A stretch of 36,596 nucleotides of DNA, from positions 1 through 36,596 of the forward strand of contig JAURQY010000028.1 in the NCBI GenBank assembly GCA_030835875.1, in the 5' to 3' direction. Below, piece after piece: positions 30,723 to 36,596 of this stretch. The notes under the pieces were generated by a model, which did not search any database, had not been told where the DNA came from, and saw only the letters and a list, made by a program, of their open reading frames with translations. This DNA comes from Nitriliruptorales bacterium. GTDB taxonomy: Bacteria; Actinomycetota; Nitriliruptoria; Nitriliruptorales; Nitriliruptoraceae. The position numbers were made by a program, and so were the translations under genes. Position 1 is the first letter of the stretch. Each line of letters opens with the position of its first letter.

Positions 30723-31964
30723 TCAGGCGTCGGCCTCGAGGTCCTCGAGCTCGACCCCGCGCGTCTCAGGTAGCCCCAGGAAGCCGACCGATGACAGCGC
30801 AGTGACGATGCCGATCGTGCGGGCGGCACTGTCGAACCCGCCCGTCGCGTCCGCAAGCCTCCCGAACCCCCAGATCCCGACGACGGCACCCACCACACCC
30901 GCGAACGTGATCCATCCGGCGAGCGTCGCGCGGATGCGGGTCGGGACGAGCTCCGCCCCGAGCGCACCCGTCGGCGGGGCGAAGGCGCTCGACGCCATGA
31001 TCGCCAACAGGTAACCGATCGCGAGGCGCGGTGCAGTCCCGCCGTAGGCCCATGCGACGGCCGCGCCGGTGCCGGCCATCGACACGCCGGCGGCGAGGTT
31101 GCGCCCGATGCGGTCCGCCGCCGCGCGACCGAGCAGGATCCCGACGAGGCCGGCCGGCCCTGCGAGCACCACGAGGAGCGCCAGCAGTCCGGCCGACGCG
31201 CCGAGGACGCGCTCCCCGTAGACGAACAGGTACGAGAACGCCGGTCCCGTCGCGAGGGCGATCGAGCCGCTGAGCGCGCTCAGGACGATGACGCTGCGGA
31301 CGTACTCGCGCGGGACAGCACCGAGCATCCCGCGCCGGCGCAGGTGACCGCGGGCGATGCGTGGCTCGCGCGTACCGCGCACCATCAGCGGCAGCAGCGC
31401 CAGCGGGACGAGTGCGGTCGCGGTGACGACGCGGAACGTCGCGAGGCTCCCGAGCGCCGCACGCGCGACGACGATGAGGCCGGCACCGATGCCGTAGGCG
31501 GCGGTCACGAGTGCGATGGCGGCGGACCGGTCCTTCGTTCGCGTCTCCTCGGCGGCGACGACGCCCGTGATCGCGTTCACGCCGGACAGCGCTGGGCGAG
31601 CGAGCGCGACGAGCGCGACGTACCACCAGAAACCGGGCGCCAGCGCGGCGAGCGTGGTGAGCGACAGGCCGACGACGGAGAGTGCGACGAGGACGCGCTG
31701 ACGTCCGCGATGGTCGGCGATCGAGGCGACGGGGAGCGACGCGAGCGAGGTCAGGCGGATGACCGCGAGAGCGAGCCCGACGGTCGTCGCCGGCAGCCCG
31801 ATCTGTGCGGTCAGGTCGTCGCCGCCGCCGACCTCACCGAAGGCGGCCGCGACGTCGCCGATGACCGCGGTCACGCCGAACTGGGCGATCCCCGAGCCGA
31901 TCGACAGGCCCGACACGGCGAGGATCGGTGTGGTGAGCCATCCGGGTCGGCGCAGCTCGGGCAT
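30723..31964 (-). CDS. MFS transporter
   Basis: The 413-residue product is predicted to have about 12 hydrophobic segments. Loop 2-3 has the MFS motif A variant 'PVASIADHRGRQRVL' and a second copy in the middle appears as 'LLGRAAADRIGRNLAAG'. The substrate is not predictable. ATG 31964 is preferred because GAGGTCACG lies directly upstream; ATG 32000 in the same frame is a shorter-leader alternative. It converges with mfd six bases away and diverges from xthA across an inverted-repeat promoter. Sequences upstream of 32000 in frame are antisense to xthA and not part of the protein. Confidence 0.85.
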   Translation of the reverse strand: MPELRRPGWLTTPILAVSGLSIGSGIAQFGVTAVIGDVAAAFGEVGGGDDLTAQIGLPATTVGLALAVIRLTSLASLPVASIADHRGRQRVLVALSVVGLSLTTLAALAPGFWWYVALVALARPALSGVNAITGVVAAEETRTKDRSAAIALVTAAYGIGAGLIVVARAALGSLATFRVVTATALVPLALLPLMVRGTREPRIARGHLRRRGMLGAVPREYVRSVIVLSALSGSIALATGPAFSYLFVYGERVLGASAGLLALLVVLAGPAGLVGILLGRAAADRIGRNLAAGVSMAGTGAAVAWAYGGTAPRLAIGYLLAIMASSAFAPPTGALGAELVPTRIRATLAGWITFAGVVGAVVGIWGFGRLADATGGFDSAARTIGIVTALSSVGFLGLPETRGVELEDLEADA

Positions 31965-32013
31965 CGTGACCTCGGGGCCGGTTCCGGTCCCGGACGGCAT
32001 CGGCCGGGCCGGA

Positions 32014-32044
32014 GGGACGCTAGCCGTCGCACCGCTAGCGTCCC
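32014..32044. promoter_or_regulatory. perfect 11-bp inverted repeat with two divergent -10 elements
   Basis: GGGACGCTAGC (32014-32024) and GCTAGCGTCCC (32034-32044) are exact reverse complements with a 9-base spacer. Each arm carries a TAGCGT: on the plus strand at 32036-32041, seven bases before the xthA ATG, and on the minus strand at 32022-32017, reading toward the MFS gene. It could be a paired promoter, an operator for a dimeric repressor, or both. Confidence 0.55.
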
Positions 32045-32048
32045 CGGC

Positions 32049-32828
32049 ATGCGACTCATCTCCTGGAACGTCAACTCGCTCAAGGCGCGCTGGCCGCGTG
32101 TCCCCGAGCTCCTCGCGGCGCACGCGCCGGACGTCGTGTGCGTGCAGGAGACGAAGCTGGCCGCGGACGCGTTCCCGCACGACGCGCTCGCGGAGCTCGG
32201 CTACTCGGCCGTCGAGTCGTCGGAGGGGCGTTGGAACGGAGTGGCGCTGCTCGTACGGGAGGGCCTGACGGTCGCCGACGTGTCGCGCGAGCTGCCGGGC
32301 AACCCCGTCCCCGAGGAGGCGCGCTGGATCGAGGCGACCGTCGACGGCGTCCGCGTCGCGTCGGTCTACGTGCCCAACGGCCGCGAGGTCGCGAGCGAGT
32401 GGTACCCGCGCAAGCTCGACTTCCTCGCCGCGATGCGCGACCGGCTGGCGGTGCTCGTCGCCGCCGGCCCGACGGTCGTCGCGGGCGACTTCAACGTCGC
32501 GCCGGAGGACCAGGACGTGTGGGACCTCGCGGCGTTCCCCGAGGGGGCGACGCACGTCACGGGGCCGGAGCGCGACGGCATCGCCGCGCTGCTCGCGCTC
32601 GGCATGGTCGATGCCCAGCGCGCTGTGCTCCCGACGGGCGAGGCGTTCACGTGGTGGGACTACCGCGGTGGCGCGTTCCACCGCGGGCACGGGCTGCGCA
32701 TCGACCTCGCGCTCGTCGCGGGACTCGATGTCGCCGCCGTGGAGGTCGACCGCATCGCGCGGCGCAACAACGAGGCCGGGGACAAGCCGTCCGACCACGC
32801 GCCGGTGGTGGTCGACCTCGCCCGCTGA
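32049..32828 (+). CDS. xthA: exodeoxyribonuclease III
   Basis: DNA-repair enzyme of the exonuclease III/AP-endonuclease type. The 259-residue product has the family motifs 'ISWNVNSLKAR' (Asn), 'CVQETKL' (metal-binding Glu), 'YVPNG', 'GDFNVAPEDQDVWD' (Asp/Asn), 'FTWWDYR' and 'PSDHAPVVVDL' (catalytic His). The start ATG 32049 lacks a ribosome-binding site and has TAGCGT seven bases upstream, so a leaderless transcript is likely. It converges with the zinc-type ABC gene, with a small hairpin over its stop. Confidence 0.95.
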   Translation: MRLISWNVNSLKARWPRVPELLAAHAPDVVCVQETKLAADAFPHDALAELGYSAVESSEGRWNGVALLVREGLTVADVSRELPGNPVPEEARWIEATVDGVRVASVYVPNGREVASEWYPRKLDFLAAMRDRLAVLVAAGPTVVAGDFNVAPEDQDVWDLAAFPEGATHVTGPERDGIAALLALGMVDAQRAVLPTGEAFTWWDYRGGAFHRGHGLRIDLALVAGLDVAAVEVDRIARRNNEAGDKPSDHAPVVVDLAR

Positions 32829-32838
32829 CGTCGCGGGC
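32820..32838. terminator. small hairpin over the xthA stop codon
   Basis: GCCCGC (32820-32825) pairs perfectly with GCGGGC (32833-32838) across a 7-base loop containing the TGA stop. No U tract. Possible terminator between two convergent genes. Confidence 0.35.
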
Positions 32839-32846
32839 GGCGCCGG

Positions 32847-33701
32847 TCAGGCGTGGTCGTAGGCGTGATGCTCGTGGTCATGATGGCCGTGGTCGAGGCT
32901 CGCTGCCGCCGGTGCCGCGGGCGCACCGTGATGCGCGGGGTCGTCGAGCACGAGCGTTCCGTCGGGCAGCATGTGGAGATGGCCGCCGAACGCGCGTGAC
33001 AGGTGCTCGGGGGTGAGCACCTCGTCGGGGGTGCCGAACGCGATCACGTCGGTCGCGACGAGCACGACGAGGTCCGCGCGCGCTGCGGAGCCGATGTCGT
33101 GCGTCGTGGTGATGACGGTGCGACCACGGTCGCGCTCGGCCTCGATCACGTCCAGGATGATGCGCTGGCTCGTGACGTCGAGTCCGGCGACCGGTTCGTC
33201 GAGGAGCAGCACGTCCGCGTCCTGCACGAGTCCCTGCGCGATCAGCACGCGCTGACGCTGGCCGCCGGACAGCTCCGGCAGCTGGCGGTCGAGCAGGTCG
33301 CCGATCGCGAGCCGCTCGACGGCCTCGCGGATCCGCTCGCGCGTCCGAGCGGTCGGTCGGCGCAGCAGCCCGAGCTCCGCGTAGGTGCCGAGGCGCACCG
33401 TCTCTGCGACCGTCATCGGGACCTCAGGACGGACAGAGGTGTCCTGCAGCACGTGGGCGACGCGTCCGCGGCGCGGGGGGAGCGGCTCCCCGAGCACGCG
33501 CACCATGCCGCACTCGACGGTGACGAGCCCCGACAGCACGCCGAGCAGGGTCGACTTCCCCGAGCCGTTCGGCCCGATGACCGCGACCGACACGCCGCGT
33601 GGTATCCGCAGCGTCGCGTCGTGCAGGGCCTCGATCTCGCCGTAGCGGACGCAGACGTCCTCGAGCTCGACCGCGAGGTCGCTGCGGTCCTGGTCGCGCA
33701 T
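32847..33701 (-). CDS. metal ABC transporter ATP-binding protein (zinc/manganese type) with His-rich tail
   Basis: The 284-residue ATPase has Walker A 'GPNGSGKST', signature 'LSGGQRQR', Walker B 'VLLLDEPVAGLD' and H-loop 'TTHDIG', with the fold of the ZnuC/MntB family. Its C-terminal 28 residues hold a run of His/Asp/Glu ('HGHHDHEHHAYDH'), a likely metal-binding tail. Paired divergently with the permease at 33799-34668 and followed by a Fur/Zur-type gene, which suggests zinc or manganese import. ATG 33701 is favoured; ATG 33743 in the same frame lies only four bases after a TAGTAT and cannot easily be both transcribed and used. No substrate-binding protein is in the window. Confidence 0.85.
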   Translation of the reverse strand: MRDQDRSDLAVELEDVCVRYGEIEALHDATLRIPRGVSVAVIGPNGSGKSTLLGVLSGLVTVECGMVRVLGEPLPPRRGRVAHVLQDTSVRPEVPMTVAETVRLGTYAELGLLRRPTARTRERIREAVERLAIGDLLDRQLPELSGGQRQRVLIAQGLVQDADVLLLDEPVAGLDVTSQRIILDVIEAERDRGRTVITTTHDIGSAARADLVVLVATDVIAFGTPDEVLTPEHLSRAFGGHLHMLPDGTLVLDDPAHHGAPAAPAAASLDHGHHDHEHHAYDHA

Positions 33702-33733
33702 GCCGTGGGGTCCGTCCGCGTCGGGGTCTCTTC

Positions 33734-33753
33734 TGAGAACCATTCCTATACTA
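33734..33753. promoter_or_regulatory. AT-rich divergent promoter with Zur/Fur-like operator
   Basis: A rare AT-rich patch in the gap between the metal ATPase and permease genes. TGAGAACCATTCCTA (33734-33748) is an imperfect 7-1-7 repeat that matches the actinobacterial Zur-type core TGAAAAT-N-ATTTTCA on the reverse strand at about 10 of 15 positions. It overlaps TATACT on the plus strand (33747-33752) and TAGTAT on the minus strand (33753-33748). Confidence 0.45.
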
Positions 33754-33798
33754 TCGCTGGCCGGCGCCCCGCGGAGGGGTCGCTGCGGATGGACGACC

Positions 33799-34668
33799 AT
33801 GGCTGAGCTCCTCCTCGAGCCCTTCACGTATGGCTTCATGCGCAACGCGCTCGCCGCCGGGCTGCTCACCGTCGTCGCGAGCTCGCTCGTCGGGACGTGG
33901 GTCGTCTTGCGCGGGCTCGCCTTCATCGGTGACGCCCTCGCGCACGGGGTGCTGCCCGGTATCGCGCTCGCCTACCTCCTCGGCGGCGACCTGCTGCTCG
34001 GTGCTGCGCTCGGGGCGGCGGTGATGGTCGGCGGCGTGTCGGTCGTCAGCACGCGCAGCCGGCTCGGGGAGGACACCGCGATCGGGCTGCTCTTCGTCGG
34101 GATGCTGGCGTTCGGCGTCGCGATCATCTCGGCGCGCGGCGCCTACGCCGGCGACCTCACGACGATCCTCTTCGGCGATCCGATCGGCGTCGGTCGCGAC
34201 GACCTCCGTGTCCTCGTCGTCGCGACGCTGATCGCGGTCGTCGCGAGCGTGGTCGCCTACCGCCCGTTCCTCGCGCTCACCTACGACCGTGCGAAGGCGC
34301 GCACGCTCGGGCTCCGACCGCAGGCCGCGCACCTCGTCATGCTCGCGCTCGTCGCGCTGGTCGTGGTGTCCTCGTTCCGAGCCGTTGGCACGCTCCTCGT
34401 GTTCGCGTTCCTCGTCGCCCCACCGGCCACCGCCGTGCTCGTTGCACGGCGCGTTCCCGTCGTGATGGTCGCGTCCGTCGGGTTCGGATCGCTCGCCGTG
34501 GTCTTCGGACTGCTCGCGAGCTACCACCTTGCGACGGCGACCGCCGCGACGATCGCGGGAGTGAGCGTGCTGGGCTTCTTCATCGTTCTGCTCGGACGTG
34601 ACGCGCTGGCCGGGCTGAGGCGTCCTCGGACCGCGCGGGTCAGCGGCAGTCCGCGCAGCGTCCGATGA
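33799..34668 (+). CDS. metal ABC transporter permease (zinc/manganese type)
   Basis: The 289-residue product has about eight hydrophobic segments and the ZnuB/MntC-type pattern: 'FMRNALAAGLLTVVASSLVG' early, then 'LRGLAFIGDALAHGVLPG' and 'VAPPATAVLVAR'. The ABC-3 permease family imports zinc or manganese. ATG 33799 is chosen; the nearby ATG 33789 is out of frame. Its 3' end overlaps the convergent Fur-type gene by 29 bases. Divergent from its ATPase partner across the candidate operator, and no binding protein gene accompanies it. Confidence 0.9.
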   Translation: MAELLLEPFTYGFMRNALAAGLLTVVASSLVGTWVVLRGLAFIGDALAHGVLPGIALAYLLGGDLLLGAALGAAVMVGGVSVVSTRSRLGEDTAIGLLFVGMLAFGVAIISARGAYAGDLTTILFGDPIGVGRDDLRVLVVATLIAVVASVVAYRPFLALTYDRAKARTLGLRPQAAHLVMLALVALVVVSSFRAVGTLLVFAFLVAPPATAVLVARRVPVVMVASVGFGSLAVVFGLLASYHLATATAATIAGVSVLGFFIVLLGRDALAGLRRPRTARVSGSPRSVR

Positions 34669-35074
34669 GCTCGAGGCGGTGCTCCTCGACCTCGTAACCG
34701 AGCGCCTCACCGGCCTCGGCGGTCCCACGGTGCCGCGTCGCCTCGACGCGCGCGGGCAGGTCGACATCATCGAGTCGACCGCAGGCCGAGCACACGAGAT
34801 GATGGTGGTGACGCGAGAGCTCCTCGGCCACCTCGAAGCGCGCGACCCCGTCGGTCGATGGCAGCCGGGACACGACGCCGCACGACTCGAGGACGCCGAG
34901 GTTGCGGTAGAGGGAGCTCTGCGACCAGGCCTCGTCGGTGTCGAGCAGCTCGGCGATCGTGAGCGGCCGGCCGGCGCCGAGCAGCGTCGTCACGAGCGCC
35001 CGCCGTCCACCCGTGTAGCGCTGCCGGGCACGGTGGAGACGGTCGGCGACGACGGTGTGCGGCTCGAGGCTCAT
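34640..35074 (-). CDS. Fur-family metalloregulator, probably Zur
   Basis: The 144-residue repressor has an N-terminal winged-helix region ('RRALVTTLLGAGRPLTIAELL', with 'AWSQSSLYRNLGVLESCGVV' as the recognition helix, split) and a C-terminal dimerisation/metal domain with 'HHHHLVC' and two CxxC pairs, 'CSAC' and 'CADC', for a structural zinc. Beside a zinc/manganese-type transporter with a Zur-like box, Zur is the best guess, but Fur, Nur or Mur cannot be excluded. ATG 35074 has no Shine-Dalgarno and TACGCT lies exactly six bases upstream, so it looks leaderless. Confidence 0.88.
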   Translation of the reverse strand: MSLEPHTVVADRLHRARQRYTGGRRALVTTLLGAGRPLTIAELLDTDEAWSQSSLYRNLGVLESCGVVSRLPSTDGVARFEVAEELSRHHHHLVCSACGRLDDVDLPARVEATRHRGTAEAGEALGYEVEEHRLELIGRCADCR

Positions 35075-35080
35075 TGGGGC

Positions 35081-35086
35081 AGCGTA
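35081..35086 (-). promoter_or_regulatory. leaderless promoter -10 for the Fur/Zur gene
   Basis: TACGCT on the minus strand, followed by six bases (GCCCCA) and the ATG at 35074. Confidence 0.5.
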
Positions 35087-35094
35087 GGGGAGCA

Positions 35095-35109
35095 GGTGCC
35101 GCCGGCACC
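35095..35109. promoter_or_regulatory. perfect 7-1-7 palindrome between fur-type gene and isomerase gene
   Basis: GGTGCCG-C-CGGCACC lies between the two divergent -10 elements at 35081-35086 and 35125-35130. The 7-1-7 layout is that of Fur-family boxes but the sequence is GC-rich. It could be an autoregulatory site or simply a hairpin. Confidence 0.35.
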
Positions 35110-35124
35110 CGGCGAGGCGACCGT

Positions 35125-35130
35125 TAGACT
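35125..35130 (+). promoter_or_regulatory. candidate -10 element for the isomerase lipoprotein gene
   Basis: TAGACT lies nine bases before an in-frame ATG (35140) and 48 bases before the TTG start at 35179. With the TTG start the leader would be about 42 nt and would hold GGAGG. Confidence 0.4.
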
Positions 35131-35178
35131 CGCCCCTTCATGACGCGGACGCGTCGCTCCCCGGCCCCGGAGGCCCCC

Positions 35179-36087
35179 TTGCACCGCTCCTCATCGCCCC
35201 GCGCACGTATCTCGGCACGTCTGCGGCGTGGCGCCCTCCTGGTCACCGTCCCCGTCGTGCTCGCCGCGTGTGCGGCAGCACCGTCGGGTCCTGTCGCGAC
35301 CGTCGACGGCGTCGACGTCCCACGCGAGCTCCTCGAGGGGTGGGTGCGGACCGCGACGGACGCCAACGGGGACCTCGATGCGGTCGGCCTGCAGGCCGAC
35401 CTCCTCGCGCGGGTGGTCCAGCAGCGGATCATCGAGGGCGTGGTCGCCGAGCGCGGGCTGACCGTCGATCTGGCGCTCATCGAGTCGATCCGCGCCGACA
35501 TCACCGCGCAGGTCGGCGGCGAGTCAAGCCTCGAGGCGACGCTCGTCGATGTCGGGTTCCCCAAGGACTACTTCGAGGACGTCTTCCTGCCCGTCGAGGC
35601 AGCGGTCGACACCCTCGTGCTGTCGCTCGCGGAGGGGCAGGCCCTTGCCACCCGTTCGGCTCGCCACATCCTCGTCGAGACGCGCGCGGAGGCGGACGAG
35701 ATCGTGGCACTGCTCGCGGACGGCGCAGAATTCGCGACGCTCGCCCAGGAGCGCTCCCAGGACCCAGGCAGCGGCGCGCAGGGCGGCGACCTCGGCGCGC
35801 AGCGGCGTGGCACCTTCGTCCCGCCGTTCGATGACGCCGTGTGGGGCGCGCCGTTCGACACCGTCCTCGAGCCCGTCGAGTCCGAGTTCGGCTTCCACGT
35901 CATCGAGGTGACGGCGGAGACCGAGACACCTGCGGCCGATCTGAGTTCACAGGAGCGACGCGCACTCGTCGCCGCCGAGCTCGAGGAGCTCATCGGTGGC
36001 CGGATCGAGGTCGCGGAGGTCACGGTCGACCCGACGATCGGCACGTGGGACGCGACGACCGGTGGCATCACGCCGGCGAACCAGTAG
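35179..36087 (+). CDS. peptidyl-prolyl isomerase lipoprotein (PpiC/SurA type)
   Basis: The product has an N-terminal lipoprotein signal ('LLVTVPVVLAAC' lipobox, LAA-C), a helical SurA-like N-terminal region and a PpiC rotamase domain from about residue 155: 'ARHILVETRAEADEIV', 'FATLAQERSQDPGSGAQGGDLG' split, and 'EPVESEFGFHVIEV'. It should fold or chaperone exported proteins at the membrane. TTG 35179 has GGAGG (35169-35173) five bases upstream and puts the lipobox Cys at residue 31, a usual length; ATG 35140 in frame gives a long 44-residue signal and is the alternative. It ends in TAG, the only TAG here that does not start TAGNNT. MazG follows 36 bases later. Confidence 0.85.
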   Translation: MHRSSSPRARISARLRRGALLVTVPVVLAACAAAPSGPVATVDGVDVPRELLEGWVRTATDANGDLDAVGLQADLLARVVQQRIIEGVVAERGLTVDLALIESIRADITAQVGGESSLEATLVDVGFPKDYFEDVFLPVEAAVDTLVLSLAEGQALATRSARHILVETRAEADEIVALLADGAEFATLAQERSQDPGSGAQGGDLGAQRRGTFVPPFDDAVWGAPFDTVLEPVESEFGFHVIEVTAETETPAADLSSQERRALVAAELEELIGGRIEVAEVTVDPTIGTWDATTGGITPANQ

Positions 36088-36123
36088 TCCGGTCCGGCAG
36101 CAGGTCGAGGACGGAGCGTCACG

Positions 36124-36596
36124 GTGCCCGACAGCGCGGGACGCGTCGTCCTCGTCGAGACGTCCGAGCTGATCCCCGGGCTCCTGCCGTTCCAGGCGTG
36201 GGACGCGCTCGCGACCGCGGACATCGTCCTGCTGCGCGACCCGTCCACGCATCCCGCGGCCGGTGAGCTGCATCTCGCCGGCCTCGACCTCGCCGCGCTC
36301 GAGCCGACCGCGCTCGACCGCTCGGACCTCCTGCTGACGCGACCCGGCGCGCCCGACGACCGACGCCTCGCGAAATCGCTCGTCGCCGCCGCACGCGAGC
36401 ATGGCCGCGTCGTCTACCTGCTCGAGGACGACGAACGTGGTCTCGCGCCCGCGCTCGCCGGCATGGTCGCCGAGCACGACGTCGAGATCGAGCTCGTGTT
36501 CCTTGCCCAGCTCCCGCGCGGCACGGAGCTGCTGCGTGCGGTCGGGGTGATGGACCGCCTGCGCGACCCGGACGGCGGCTGCCCGTGGGACCTCGA
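36124..36596 (+). CDS. mazG: MazG-type nucleoside triphosphate pyrophosphohydrolase, N-terminal part (partial)
   Basis: The window ends inside this gene; 157 codons are visible from GTG 36124 and no stop. Residues 145-157 'VMDRLRDPDGGCPWDL' are the diagnostic start of the MazG catalytic domain (RLRxPDGCPWD). The preceding 140 residues resemble the poorly conserved N-terminal extension of actinobacterial MazG ('VVLVETSELIPGL', 'LRDPSTHPA'). MazG removes non-canonical or excess NTPs. GTG 36124 is preceded by GGACGGAGC. In Mycobacterium mazG also lies near mfd. Confidence 0.85.
   Translation, partial: MPDSAGRVVLVETSELIPGLLPFQAWDALATADIVLLRDPSTHPAAGELHLAGLDLAALEPTALDRSDLLLTRPGAPDDRRLAKSLVAAAREHGRVVYLLEDDERGLAPALAGMVAEHDVEIELVFLAQLPRGTELLRAVGVMDRLRDPDGGCPWDL

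Noticed and set aside
32001..32798. Long N-terminal extension of the MFS transporter
   Set aside because: It is antisense to xthA and adds no recognisable domain.

Overview
The window is one contiguous piece of a very GC-rich actinobacterial chromosome. GTG and TTG starts are common. I count 35 readable stop codons: 29 TGA, 6 TAG and no TAA. Neighbouring genes are often translationally coupled through ATGA, GTGA or TTGA overlaps. The gene order from the tRNA-Ala rightwards (rsmI, tatD, a resuscitation-promoting factor, rsmA, ispE, tRNA-Gln, glmU, prs, rplY/ctc, pth, mfd, later mazG) resembles the core housekeeping region I know from Mycobacterium and relatives. Genus cannot be fixed from this sequence. 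I see no prophage, insertion sequence, CRISPR array or rRNA operon, and no gene-free stretch longer than about 215 bases.

Layout. 1-1103: tail of cysS, then panD and a HIT-family hydrolase. 1110-6297 (minus): a coupled three-gene unit with a membrane/spermidine-synthase-like fusion and two half-transporters that look like a heterodimeric ABC exporter. 6365-12738: ettA, then two same-length paralogous SDR/DUF2867 proteins that bracket a minus-strand uppP-mobA pair. 12715-14477 (minus): fthC, an FmdB zinc-ribbon protein and a SAF-domain membrane protein. 14603-17981: galU-moeA-moaC followed by a small three-segment membrane protein that fits the SepX/GlpR family. 18040-25089: tRNA-Ala(CGC), rsmI, tatD, rpf, rsmA, ispE, tRNA-Gln(UUG), glmU and prs. 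25302-30716: rplY/ctc, pth, a DUF4191 membrane protein and mfd, all overlapping. 30723-34668: an MFS transporter divergent from xthA, then a divergent zinc/manganese-type ABC ATPase and permease. 34640-36596: a Fur/Zur-family repressor, a lipoprotein peptidyl-prolyl isomerase and the start of mazG.

The genes are mostly core functions: translation quality and rRNA/tRNA maintenance (ettA, rsmI, rsmA, pth), cell-envelope precursors (glmU, galU, uppP, ispE, rpf), cofactors (panD, moeA, moaC, mobA, fthC), nucleotide supply and DNA repair (prs, mfd, xthA, mazG), and metal supply. The most interesting signals are regulatory. Five of the six TAG stop codons form the first three bases of a TAGNNT hexamer that looks like the -10 element of the next gene. 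Several genes lack a Shine-Dalgarno sequence and have TANNNT 6-8 bases before the start codon, as expected for leaderless mRNAs. A perfect 11-bp inverted repeat between xthA and the MFS gene places two such elements back to back. Also notable are the matched degenerate ATP sites of the ABC pair and a candidate MoeA-type/SepX-type division module. No wholly new multi-gene system is evident.
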